Assembly (NCBI RefSeq): GCF_001262635.1
Contig: NZ_JXYH01000024.1
Span: 1-57,346 of the forward strand
From: Aestuariivita boseongensis
GTDB lineage: Bacteria > Pseudomonadota > Alphaproteobacteria > Rhodobacterales > Rhodobacteraceae
Length of the DNA: 57,346 nt
Direction of reading: 5' to 3'
The notes under the pieces are model-generated. The model was not told the DNA's origin, did not search any database, and worked only from the letters and a program-made list of their open reading frames with translations. The translations under genes were made by a program, and so were the position numbers. Within the stretch, counting starts at the first letter, position 1, and the number at the start of each line of letters is the position of its first letter. Of this stretch, positions 27,115 to 35,186 are shown piece by piece.

Positions 27115-27241
27115 GGAGCCAGATTAGGCCGGTCGCGAAAAAGTGCAATCGGTCATGCCTTCGGAAGCATTCGGCGGGGGTTGACCTTCCCCCTGCCGGA
27201 ACCTTTACGGTTGGCGCAAATCAGCAATCGGGATTGATGTT

Positions 27242-27598
27242 ATGAAGTTTGCTCAACGCGTCTTGATGTGTCTTGGCCTGGTCATTTGGGCCAGCAGTGC
27301 CTTTGCCCATTCCAAGATGAACGATACCGTTCCTGCGAAGGGCGCGGTGCTTGAGACCATGCCTGAGATGTTGGAATTGAGGTTCGACAAGGGGATCCGT
27401 GTGACGCGGATTGTGCAGGCCGGGCCGGACGGTGCCGAGGCGGATCTGGATCTGAGCGGGCAGGGCGGTTTCGTGACCGAGCTGTCCGTGCCCATGGCAA
27501 TGAGCGGCGCGGGCGAGCACGTGATCGAGTGGCGCGGCCTGAGCATCGATGGTCACGCGATGCAGGACGAGATCCGCTTTACCGTCACCGGCCCATGA
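27242..27598 (+). CDS. copC: CopC-family periplasmic copper protein
   Basis: A 118-residue protein with a Sec signal ending WASSAFA, which leaves histidine as the first mature residue (H23: HSKMNDTVPAKG). The N-terminal histidine and the late DGHAM motif form the Cu(II) site of the family. Its ATGA overlap with copD, and then cytochrome c, makes one operon. A possible -35 TTGACC lies at 27181, but the -10 is poor. It may bind or supply periplasmic copper. Confidence 0.9.
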   Translation: MKFAQRVLMCLGLVIWASSAFAHSKMNDTVPAKGAVLETMPEMLELRFDKGIRVTRIVQAGPDGAEADLDLSGQGGFVTELSVPMAMSGAGEHVIEWRGLSIDGHAMQDEIRFTVTGP

Positions 27599-28461
27599 TT
27601 TCCGATCCCTGGGTTTGGGCCGCCGTCCTGGCGCGGACGGCGCTTTATGCCGGTGCACTGGTTGCCACCGGGATGGTGGTGATGCGCCTTGTCTTTTCGG
27701 GCCTGCTTGGCGGGCTGGATGCCCCGTTGCGCAGGCGTGCGGGGATCTTCGCTGCGTTGGGGATCCTTGCGGCCTTGGGGGCCTTCAGTCTGCGGGGGGC
27801 TGCGCTGACCGGGGATGCGAGCGGTCTGACGGATCCAGAAATGCTGGGGGTCCTCTGGCAAACGCCGGTGGGCGATGTGCTGATCTGGCAGGTGGCCGGT
27901 CTGGCGGCGGTCCTGCTGGGCAGCCTGATCGGTGGCGTGGGGCTTTGGCTGGCGCTGGCGGGCGGTCTGGCGGCGCTTTGGTCCTTTGTGCTGCTGGGGC
28001 ATGTGTCAGATACGGGCGCGCTGGCGTTGCAGGTCACACTGTTCCTGCATCTGCTGGCGATTGCTGCATGGGTCGGCGTGCTGAGCCCGCTGGCGTGGCT
28101 GGCGGGCGACGCGGAGCGACGCGCGCAGGCGGCCGAACTGGGGCACCGTTTCGGCGTGGCGGCGATCGGGTTTATCGCCGTGCTGGTCGTTGCAGGTCTG
28201 TGGATGGCGCTACGGCTGGTTGGATCGGTCGGCGCGCTTCTTGGCACGGGCTATGGCCTTGTGCTGCTGGCGAAGCTTGGGTGCGTGGCGCTTTTGCTGG
28301 GGCTGGGTGCGCGCAACAAGGTGAAGCACGTACCTGATCTGCGCGCCGGACATGCCGGGGCCGGACAAGCGCTGAGGCGGACGATCCGGGCGGAATGGGC
28401 GGTGTTTTGGGTGATTTTCCTGGTGACGGCTGTGCTGACATCGGCGGTCACCCCTCCATGA
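27595..28461 (+). CDS. copD: CopD-family copper transport membrane protein
   Basis: A 288-residue integral membrane protein with about eight helices, from the ATG overlapping the copC stop. Recognisable parts are LALQVTLFLHLLAIAAWVG and the C-terminal CopD domain (GHRFGVAAIGFIAVLVVAGLWMA, LLAKLGCVALLLGLGARNKVKH). It imports or handles copper with CopC. Coupled by ATGA to the cytochrome gene. Confidence 0.88.
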   Translation: MISDPWVWAAVLARTALYAGALVATGMVVMRLVFSGLLGGLDAPLRRRAGIFAALGILAALGAFSLRGAALTGDASGLTDPEMLGVLWQTPVGDVLIWQVAGLAAVLLGSLIGGVGLWLALAGGLAALWSFVLLGHVSDTGALALQVTLFLHLLAIAAWVGVLSPLAWLAGDAERRAQAAELGHRFGVAAIGFIAVLVVAGLWMALRLVGSVGALLGTGYGLVLLAKLGCVALLLGLGARNKVKHVPDLRAGHAGAGQALRRTIRAEWAVFWVIFLVTAVLTSAVTPP

Positions 28462-28925
28462 CAACAGATGGGTTTGAAACGATGCGAACAGGCGTAAAGC
28501 AGACTGTACTGATGGCGGCCATGACGATATGGGCCGGGGCAGCGGCGGCCGATCATGAACTTGACGGGCGCGATGTAGCGCGGGGTGCCGGGCTTTATCA
28601 GGAACAATGCGCGGCCTGTCACGGCGCCGATCTGGAGGGCGCGCCCAACTGGCGCAGCGCCAATGCAGACGGCACCTTGCCTGCGCCCCCCCATGATGAA
28701 ACGGGCCATACCTGGCATCACGATAATGTCCTTCTGTTCGACTATACCAAGCTGGGCGGGCAGGTTGCGCTTGAGATGCGCGGTGTGACCGGATTTACCA
28801 GCGCCATGCCCGCCTTTGGCGATCAACTGAGCGATGAGGAGATCTGGAACATCCTGGCCTATATCCGGTCGACCTGGCCCGAAGAGGTGCAGCGCATCCA
28901 GAAGGGGCGGAACCCCCGGCACTGA
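28458..28925 (+). CDS. Periplasmic c-type cytochrome (monoheme)
   Basis: A 155-residue exported cytochrome c. The ATG overlapping the copD stop is chosen; a second ATG at 28482 would give a cleaner signal peptide (MRTGVKQTVLMAAM, then cleavage near AAAA-DHE). The heme motif is CAACHG, and the likely axial methionine is in TSAMPAFGDQLSDEEIW. A histidine-rich stretch (HDETGHTWHHDN) lies between them and could bind a metal. Placed behind copC-copD, it may accept electrons from a copper enzyme such as the neighbouring methanethiol oxidase. Confidence 0.9.
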   Translation: MTTDGFETMRTGVKQTVLMAAMTIWAGAAAADHELDGRDVARGAGLYQEQCAACHGADLEGAPNWRSANADGTLPAPPHDETGHTWHHDNVLLFDYTKLGGQVALEMRGVTGFTSAMPAFGDQLSDEEIWNILAYIRSTWPEEVQRIQKGRNPRH

Positions 28926-28928
28926 GAC

Positions 28929-29585
28929 CTAATGCGCGGTCCAGATGCCGAAAAGGCCCACTGCAATCAGGCTGAGCGCCCAGAGGATGTCGATATTGAA
29001 CCAGGCCTTTGACAGGAATTTCAGCCCCATCCAGGTGTAGACGCCCCAGGCGATAATGCCCCCTGCAAGGGTCATGGCGACCGTATGGGCCAGCGCCACT
29101 TGCAGAGCCGTCAGAAAGTTGCTGGTCATCAACGCGTTCGCAGCCCGGTGCCCGGTATCCAGCGCATCGATGTCGCAAAGGCCCAGATAAAGCGGCACCA
29201 GCATGAGCCCGGCGCCATGGGCCATGGCCGCGAGAAAGGACCACAATGCCAGGCGGGTCGGTTTGACCCGGCTGAGCGCCCTTGGATGGCGGCGGTTGAT
29301 CAGCAGGTAAACCCCGGCAGCGATCACCAGCGCGCCCGCGCCGATGCGGATTTCGCGCTCGTGTTCCACCAGCACGAACATGGCTGAGAACGGCAAGAGT
29401 ATCGCCGCCATTGCCAGGAAATGACCCAGCGCCAGAAGCCCCAGCGCCCTGAACAAGGCGCTGCGTTTCTGTTCGAACAAGGCCGCTGAAACCGACAGGG
29501 GCCAGCCCATGCCGGGGTTCACGCCATGGTAAATGCCTGCGGCGATGACGGCCCACCAGAGGGCCGCCACCGAAGTCTCTTCCAT
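28929..29585 (-). CDS. Uncharacterised membrane protein linked to methanethiol oxidase
   Basis: A 218-residue protein with six or seven hydrophobic helices. The N-terminal motif YHGVNPGMGWPL and a second histidine motif MAHGAGLMLVPLYLG resemble the H-x(4)-[DH]-like layout of small metal or sulfur exporters (NicO/TauE-like), but I cannot place it in a named family. It is 3 bp from the SBP56 gene stop on the same strand, so the two are co-transcribed. A role in metal loading or sulfur product export is inference. Confidence 0.78.
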   Translation of the reverse strand: MEETSVAALWWAVIAAGIYHGVNPGMGWPLSVSAALFEQKRSALFRALGLLALGHFLAMAAILLPFSAMFVLVEHEREIRIGAGALVIAAGVYLLINRRHPRALSRVKPTRLALWSFLAAMAHGAGLMLVPLYLGLCDIDALDTGHRAANALMTSNFLTALQVALAHTVAMTLAGGIIAWGVYTWMGLKFLSKAWFNIDILWALSLIAVGLFGIWTAH

Positions 29586-29588
29586 GGG

Positions 29589-30989
29589 TTAGGTGTTAGG
29601 ATAGCAGAAGCTGTCGGTCGAACAGTCTCCGCCCTCCAGCCGGATCTGGTGGGAGCGGTAGCCTTCGGGGAACTCGACCCAGAAGTTTTCGGCCAGCTCC
29701 AGCCCGCCATTCGGGTTGGCGTTCGCCATCACCATCGCGGCACCACGGTCGCCGGGATAGAACTGATCGTCCCAGGTGGAATAAAGCGAGTTCGTCCAAT
29801 AGACGCGTTTGCCGTCGCGGCTGATTTCCACCATCTGCGGGCCATATCCGAAGTCTTTGCCGTTGGGATGCTTGGTCTTTTTCACGATCCCGCCAATCTC
29901 GACCTTGCCTGCCAGTTTCGGGTTCATCGGGTCGGAGACGTCATATTGATGCATTTCCCCCGTGCCCCAGCAGGCGACATAGAGGAACTTGTCATCCAGG
30001 CTGAGGTCGATATCGGTGACGAGCGGCGGTACCGCCTCGAACCCTTTCAGCAGGTCCGGCAGATCGTCGGGGGAGGCCGGTTGCGGATCAATCGTGATGG
30101 TTTTCTTTGCTTCGAACGTGCCGTCTTCGTTGCGCCACCAGGTGAAGATCGCGCCTTGCAGATTGGTCGTATCGACCACCACGCCGCAGAAGCCATATTG
30201 CTTGGCGGGGTCATGGGCGGGCCGGATTTCCAGCGCCATCTGGTGGTTTTCGCCCAGATCGATCGTCTGGATGTTCTTGCGCCCGCGCAGGTCCCAGAAG
30301 TGGATCTTGTGACCGTATTTGTTGCTCAGCAAATCCTCGGCCACGATGCCGTTTTCGAACTGCGGTGGCAGGCCCCATTCGGAACTGACCATGTAATCGC
30401 GCGGCAGGTTCCACCAGAAGTCGTAATGCTTGTCCTGAATGCCGCGGTCCATCTCGTAGCGGCCGAGGATGTCGAAGGTTTCGCAATCCATGATGAAGAT
30501 GCCCGGAGGGCCATCGGTGCCATCCTTGCCGCCACCGCCGAGGGTGGAGACATAGATGCCCTCGGGCCCGCAATGGATGGTGTGGGGGCGGGAATAGCCT
30601 GTTTTTTCAAAGACTTCTTCGGGTTCGATAATCTTGTGAATTTTCGCTTTCAGCGGGTCTTTCACATCGATGACGTAAATGCGCGAGGACCGGATGCCGG
30701 GGATGATCAGGTACCGGCGTTCCAGGAAGGCGTGCCCGGTAAGCGGGCTGAGGGCTGACGAACAGGCGTTCCAGCCAAAATGGTGAAATTCGTCGCCCTT
30801 GTTGGGCATGATCAGCTCATGCACGATCTGGCCATGGCTTTTCGATTTCGGATCGACATCGACCACGGCAAGCCCGTCGGGCTGCGAACCGTCGGGGCTG
30901 AGCATCAGGGTGAAGGCCAGTGTCTCAACCGGGGCGGCCATGGCCATCTGCGCTGTGGGGTGAAATGTGGGGTCTGGTCTCAAATTCAT
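29589..30989 (-). CDS. mtoX: SBP56 family, probable methanethiol oxidase
   Basis: A 466-residue selenium-binding protein 56 homologue. In bacteria this family includes the copper-dependent methanethiol oxidase MtoX (methanethiol to formaldehyde, H2S and H2O2). Family marks are ERRYLIIPGIRSSRIYVIDV, GYSRPHTIHCGPEGIYVSTLGG, PRDYMVSSEWGLP and the late HPNGKDFGYGPQMVEISRDGKRVYWTNSLY. The start is set at the ATG preceded by GGAGACAAG; the frame upstream is non-coding. A Sec signal is not obvious. Methanethiol is a major DMSP breakdown product for roseobacters, which supports the role. The closing CSTDSFCYPNT is typical. Confidence 0.9.
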   Translation of the reverse strand: MNLRPDPTFHPTAQMAMAAPVETLAFTLMLSPDGSQPDGLAVVDVDPKSKSHGQIVHELIMPNKGDEFHHFGWNACSSALSPLTGHAFLERRYLIIPGIRSSRIYVIDVKDPLKAKIHKIIEPEEVFEKTGYSRPHTIHCGPEGIYVSTLGGGGKDGTDGPPGIFIMDCETFDILGRYEMDRGIQDKHYDFWWNLPRDYMVSSEWGLPPQFENGIVAEDLLSNKYGHKIHFWDLRGRKNIQTIDLGENHQMALEIRPAHDPAKQYGFCGVVVDTTNLQGAIFTWWRNEDGTFEAKKTITIDPQPASPDDLPDLLKGFEAVPPLVTDIDLSLDDKFLYVACWGTGEMHQYDVSDPMNPKLAGKVEIGGIVKKTKHPNGKDFGYGPQMVEISRDGKRVYWTNSLYSTWDDQFYPGDRGAAMVMANANPNGGLELAENFWVEFPEGYRSHQIRLEGGDCSTDSFCYPNT

Positions 30990-31189
30990 TCTTGTCTCCT
31001 CCCAAAGACTGGATAATCGGGACGACACTTGCGGGTTTTCTCCGTCTTTTTGCCGATACTGATGTTTGAAGCGCGGTGTGAGGGGCGCTTCAAATGTCAG
31101 ACATTTGGCGGCAAGAAAGTGAGTCGGTGCAAGGTTTTTCTGAAATCGGGAGACGCGTAGGCGGATACCGGGCAGGGCGAGGTGCGTGA

Positions 31190-31258
31190 AAACCGTCTTG
31201 GAAGACGGTTTCAACGCGCGTTCGAACGCGTGTTACCAAGGCCGTTGGAACGGCCTTG
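31190..31258. repeat. Three consecutive 22-nt hairpins
   Basis: Three inverted repeats of identical length stand 1-2 nt apart: 31190-31211 (AAACCGTCTT-GG-arm), 31213-31234 (AACGCGCGTTCG palindrome with one wobble) and 31237-31258 (CAAGGCCGTT-GG-arm, perfect). The arms have unrelated sequences, so they are not copies. They lie upstream of the mtoX start and just after the VWA gene end (both minus strand), so they probably close the VWA transcript. Confidence 0.88.
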
Positions 31259-31281
31259 CTGGCGTTGCTCGATACGTGACC

Positions 31282-32466
31282 TTACCGCGTCAGTTCGCGC
31301 ATGCCTTGTTCCAGACCGGCCAGCGTCATGGGTACCATTCGGTCCTCGAAGATCTCGCGGATCATGCCGATGGAATGGGTGTAGCCCCAGTATTTCTCAG
31401 GCACCGGGTTGATCCAGAGGTTGGAATTCCACTGATCGCGCGCCCGCTGCAGCCAGACCTGCCCGGCCTCCTGGTTCCAGTGCTCGTTCGCGCCGCCTGG
31501 ATAGGCGATTTCATAGGGCGACATCGACGCGTCTCCCACAAAGATGCATTTGTAATCCGGGCCATAGGTGCGCAGCACCTCATGCGTAGGTGTCTGCGCG
31601 TCCCAGCGGCGGCGGTTGTCGCGCCAAACGCCTTCGTACAGGCAGTTGTGGAAGTAGTAATATTCGAGATGCTTGAATTCGCTGCGGGCGGCCGAGAACA
31701 GTTCTTCCACCACCTTGATGTGGGGGTCCATCGACCCGCCGACATCAAGAAACATTACCACCTTCACCGCATTGTGCCGCTCGGGCCGGGTCTTGACGTC
31801 GAGATAGCCATGCTCGGCCGTGGCGCGGATTGTGCCGTCGAGGTCGAGTTCCTCCGCCGCGCCCTCGCGCGCCCAGCGGCGCAGGCGTTTGAGCGCGACC
31901 TTGATGTTGCGCGTGCCCAGTTCAACAGTGTCGTCCAGGTTCTTGAATTCGCGCTTGTCCCAAACCTTGACCGCGCGCTGGTGGCGGCTTTCCTTTTGCC
32001 CGATCCGCACGCCTTCGGGGTTGTACCCGTAAGCGCCAAAGGGTGACGTGCCGGCGGTACCGATCCATTTGTTGCCCCCCTGATGGCGGCCCTGTTGTTC
32101 CTTCAGCCGCTCGCGCAGCGTCTCCATCAGCTTGTCAAAGCCGCCAAGCGCCTCGATCTCGGCCTTTTCTTCGGCGCTCAGGTGCTTTTCGGCCATTTTC
32201 TCCAGCCAGTCGGCGGGGATATCCACCGCCTCCAACACCTGATCGAAACTGATGTTTTCCAAGCCCTTGAAGGCCGTCGCAAAAGCGCGGTCGAACTTGT
32301 CGATGTTGCGTTCATCTTTCACCATGGCGGTGCGGGCCAGGTAATAGAACGCCTCCACATCATAGGTGGCGAGCCCCCGTTTCATGCCTTCAAGAAAGGT
32401 CAGGTATTCCCGGAGAGAGACCGGAACACCGCCAGAGCGAAGCGCATCGAAAAAGGGCAGGAACAT
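31282..32466 (-). CDS. VWA-domain (CoxE-like) protein, partner of MoxR ATPase
   Basis: A 394-residue cytoplasmic protein. The N-terminal half is helical (FFDALRSGGVPVSLREYLTFLEG). The C-terminal VWA domain carries the metal-binding motif DVGGSMDPH, the GG form typical of CoxE-like proteins, and CIFVGDASMSPYEI. Such proteins act with MoxR-type AAA ATPases as chaperones for metal cofactor insertion or complex maturation. The MoxR partner lies 3 kb upstream at 35187. The ATG follows the small gene's stop by one base. Confidence 0.9.
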   Translation of the reverse strand: MFLPFFDALRSGGVPVSLREYLTFLEGMKRGLATYDVEAFYYLARTAMVKDERNIDKFDRAFATAFKGLENISFDQVLEAVDIPADWLEKMAEKHLSAEEKAEIEALGGFDKLMETLRERLKEQQGRHQGGNKWIGTAGTSPFGAYGYNPEGVRIGQKESRHQRAVKVWDKREFKNLDDTVELGTRNIKVALKRLRRWAREGAAEELDLDGTIRATAEHGYLDVKTRPERHNAVKVVMFLDVGGSMDPHIKVVEELFSAARSEFKHLEYYYFHNCLYEGVWRDNRRRWDAQTPTHEVLRTYGPDYKCIFVGDASMSPYEIAYPGGANEHWNQEAGQVWLQRARDQWNSNLWINPVPEKYWGYTHSIGMIREIFEDRMVPMTLAGLEQGMRELTR

Positions 32467-32467
32467 A

Positions 32468-32635
32468 TCAGACCAGCGATCGGTGAATTAGGATGGTAAT
32501 GATAAGCCCTGCAAGCGCAAAGGCAATTGCCGTCACAGTGCCGTATTGCAGCTTGTCCAGCCAATTGCCACCGCGCCGCTTGGCGTTCCACACCCCCAGG
32601 ATGGCGCCCAGAATGGCGCCGGCCAGTACAATCAT
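32468..32635 (-). CDS. Small two-helix membrane protein, 55 residues
   Basis: An overlooked ORF that reads MIVLAGAILGAILGVWNAKR, then a linker RGGNWLDKLQYG and a second hydrophobic helix TVTAIAFALAGLIITILI. This is two membrane helices joined by a positively charged turn. The start codon is preceded by a Shine-Dalgarno-like GGAGCAGGG. Its TGA is separated from the VWA ATG by one base, showing tight coupling. I recall similar short proteins in this position in related bacteria but know of no tested role. Confidence 0.8.
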   Translation of the reverse strand: MIVLAGAILGAILGVWNAKRRGGNWLDKLQYGTVTAIAFALAGLIITILIHRSLV

Positions 32636-32646
32636 TCCCTGCTCCG

Positions 32647-34014
32647 TCAGCTGCGGGGCGCGGGGTTCAGACCTGAGATTTCACGCATCTTCGCCCGCAC
32701 CGCCCAATCCGAGCCGAAGCCGTATCGTGCCCACCCCAGACTGTCCAGTCTGACGGAACGTGCCACGTCATATTGGCCGGTCAGCTCATAGGCTTCGGCC
32801 TGGATCAGCATCAAGGTTGCCAGAAGGGCCGCGTTTTCGGCGCGGCGCGCCACGGGCACGGCCGGTGCGATCAGGCGCAGGGCTTCCTGGCCATCGGCCT
32901 GTGACACGGCAAAGGCTGCTGTCTGCGCGGCGAGATAGGCCTGGTGCAGTTCCGTCCCCGGAGTTTGCCGGAAGAAGCGGTCGGCACTTGCGTAATGGCG
33001 CTGGGCCAGTTGCGCGTCATAGGCCTGGGTCATGCGGCCCGCGATATAGTGGCTGAAAGCGCGGCGGTGATCGGTCCAGCCATTGCTTTGCGCGATGCTG
33101 AGCGCCTTGTTCACCGCGTTGCGCCGCTCGGCCGAACTGCTGCCGGGGCCAAGCGCTTCTTGCACGGCCTCGATCCAGCTGCGGGGCGTGGCCTGCTGGC
33201 GTTCACCGGGCAGGCTGTTGCCAGCCGGGTTCAGCGCGGCGAGGATCGAGGGAATGCGCGCGGCAACCTGATCGCGCGTCATGCCCGAACGCAGCGTGGG
33301 ATCGTAGGTGGCGCGCAGCACCAGCATGTCAAAGCCCGTCAGGACGGTGTGCACATTGTCGTCGTTGAACACCGATTCCCGCAGGCGGTAGAGGTCGTTG
33401 AGCGGACCCAAGGCCTGGGCCAGTTCTTCGTGCAGGCAGTCGCGCACCTCTTGCGGGCTGGCGTCATAGGGCAGGAAAATCGCCATCTGCGTGCGGTCGC
33501 GCAGGCTGACCCAGTTGGTCTTGTCCGACCGGCGGCTGCGGCGGAAATCATCCAGACTGGTGACATTGGGCACCACAAAACAGGCCGCTTGCGGAAGGGC
33601 GCGGCGGATATCGGCGCGGCTGACCGCTTCGATCACGATATTCGGGGTCTGGTTGCTGGAGCCAATGCTGCGGATGTCGATCCCGGCCTCGTTGCGCAGC
33701 CGTGCCAGCAGGCGCGACAGATCCGGGCCCAGGCTGGCGGGCGGTTTGCCGGTAACGCCCACGGTGATCGGCCCTTCGAACCGGGTGAAGTGCGTCAGTT
33801 CCCGACCGCTTTCCAGCTGAAAATGCAGCGACAGGAAATCGGCGGCGATCGTGCCGTTTGACATGCGCGGCATCACCGGCGCCGGGGCTTGGAACACTTT
33901 CATCGGCGGCAGGGCGCTTTCGGCAACCACGGCGCGGGTGACGGGTGTATCACCGGGAGAGGGAATGGAACAGGCGCCAAGCGCCAGGGCAGCGAGCAGA
34001 GAAAAATACTTCAT
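32647..34014 (-). CDS. DUF2927 lipoprotein
   Basis: A 455-residue probable lipoprotein: MKYFSLLAALALGAC with lipobox LGAC, so lipidation at Cys15. The centre (FTRFEGPITVGV, then CLHEELAQALGPLNDLYRLRESVFNDDN) is the DUF2927 signature, with an HEE motif that resembles a metal-dependent peptidase site. The C-terminal 150 residues are helical repeats (SSAERRNAVNKALSIAQ, AQRHYASADRFFRQTP). No substrate is known. It overlaps the GNAT gene by ATGA and precedes the small membrane gene by 11 bp. Confidence 0.82.
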   Translation of the reverse strand: MKYFSLLAALALGACSIPSPGDTPVTRAVVAESALPPMKVFQAPAPVMPRMSNGTIAADFLSLHFQLESGRELTHFTRFEGPITVGVTGKPPASLGPDLSRLLARLRNEAGIDIRSIGSSNQTPNIVIEAVSRADIRRALPQAACFVVPNVTSLDDFRRSRRSDKTNWVSLRDRTQMAIFLPYDASPQEVRDCLHEELAQALGPLNDLYRLRESVFNDDNVHTVLTGFDMLVLRATYDPTLRSGMTRDQVAARIPSILAALNPAGNSLPGERQQATPRSWIEAVQEALGPGSSSAERRNAVNKALSIAQSNGWTDHRRAFSHYIAGRMTQAYDAQLAQRHYASADRFFRQTPGTELHQAYLAAQTAAFAVSQADGQEALRLIAPAVPVARRAENAALLATLMLIQAEAYELTGQYDVARSVRLDSLGWARYGFGSDWAVRAKMREISGLNPAPRS

Positions 34015-34469
34015 AACGGTCTTTGATACCTAATAAACGGGGTCAGAACGCCGATTCGGTCGTAGAGCTTGCGCGCCTCTGCGTTGAAATCCTGCGTCAA
34101 CCAATACACCGACGGGGTGCCATTGGCATCCGCCGCCGCATAGACAGCCTCAATCAGCTTGCGGCCCACCCCGGTTCCCCGAACCGACGGGTCGGCGTAG
34201 AGATCCTGCAGATAACAGACATCCTCGACCTTCCAGGCGTGCCGGTGGAACAGGTAATGCACCAGACCCACCAGTTTGCCGTCGATTTCGGCCACGAAAG
34301 CGTTGAAATCGCGGATGTCGTTTCCCAGAAGCCGCGCAAAGGTGCTGCCATAAACCTCGGGCGCCACGGAGGTCTTGTAGAATTGAAGATAGGCGTCCCA
34401 CAGGCGCGCCCAACTGCTGCGGTCCGCAGCGGTCAGGGGGCGAATGGTGACTGTCAATTCGGCAGACAT
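34011..34469 (-). CDS. GNAT-family N-acetyltransferase
   Basis: A 152-residue acetyltransferase. The acetyl-CoA binding loop is seen in YADPSVRGTGVGRKLIEAVYAAA (the R/Q-x-x-G-x-G/A pattern), followed by VYWLTQDFNAEARKLYDRIGV. The whole sequence is a standard single GNAT domain. Substrate unknown. It overlaps the DUF2927 lipoprotein by four bases and has a 261 bp divergent region upstream that it shares with the BLUF gene. Confidence 0.9.
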   Translation of the reverse strand: MSAELTVTIRPLTAADRSSWARLWDAYLQFYKTSVAPEVYGSTFARLLGNDIRDFNAFVAEIDGKLVGLVHYLFHRHAWKVEDVCYLQDLYADPSVRGTGVGRKLIEAVYAAADANGTPSVYWLTQDFNAEARKLYDRIGVLTPFIRYQRPL

Positions 34470-34730
34470 CGCGGATTCCGTAGGTTGGCAGCAAATACGG
34501 CGTGATTGAGATTAACTTGGCCAAGAAACGTTTGAAATGGGGCAAAAATGGGGCAGCGTCACAGTTCTGTCAGGAAACAGATTGTTTCCGCCATGATTTT
34601 GACACCTGTTCCTGGTTATCACCGCCGCGCTGAGAATTTGATGTCGTCTCAAGCTCTGTGTGGGGCCAAGTTAAGCCAATGTAAACCTCTGCCGCCGATG
34701 AAATGAACCCAATTCCGAACCGGAGGGACC

Positions 34731-35165
34731 ATGCGTTTGAATTTTGTTCTCTACCGCAGCGAAGCAAGCGGACGTATGACCGAGGAGATGATCCTCGATA
34801 TTCTGATGGACAGCTACCGCAACAATTCGGGTGAGGGGCTGACAGGTTTTCTGCATTTCGAGCGGGGACAATTCCTTCAATATATTGAAGGTCCGAAACT
34901 GACCCTGATGCGCAGGCTGGCACGAATCCAGCGCGACAAGCGGCACCGCCATTTCATCATGCTGGCGGATGGCGACCTGGATGAGCGGATCTTTCCCGAT
35001 TGGGAGATGGGCGTGCTGAGACCAGATACCGAAGCGGCCAGGCAGTTGTTGGCGACGCTTCCAACCCTCGCTTCGGATGCGGATATTGATCCGCTGCCCC
35101 TGCTTTACAGCTTTGCCGCGCAGGCCGGAGTGTCAGGCGGTTTGTCGTTCTTTCCAGCCGCCTGA
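34731..35165 (+). CDS. BLUF-domain blue-light photoreceptor
   Basis: A 144-residue short BLUF protein that binds FAD and senses blue light. The key residues fit AppA spacing exactly: Y8 (LYRSEAS), N32 (NNSGEGLTG), Q50 (GQFLQYIEG), W91 and M93 (DWEMG) correspond to Y21, N45, Q63, W104 and M106. About 45 residues follow as a helical tail, so there is no output enzyme domain; it likely acts through a protein partner. GGAGGGACC precedes the ATG. A GGAAACA-GAT-TGTTTCC hairpin at 34573-34589 lies in the divergent region. Confidence 0.94.
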   Translation: MRLNFVLYRSEASGRMTEEMILDILMDSYRNNSGEGLTGFLHFERGQFLQYIEGPKLTLMRRLARIQRDKRHRHFIMLADGDLDERIFPDWEMGVLRPDTEAARQLLATLPTLASDADIDPLPLLYSFAAQAGVSGGLSFFPAA

Positions 35166-35186
35166 CTGGCCTGGCGCGACCCGGCC

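Noticed and set aside
29526-30758. 410-codon open frame on the plus strand
   Set aside because: Antisense to the methanethiol oxidase gene; no recognisable motif.
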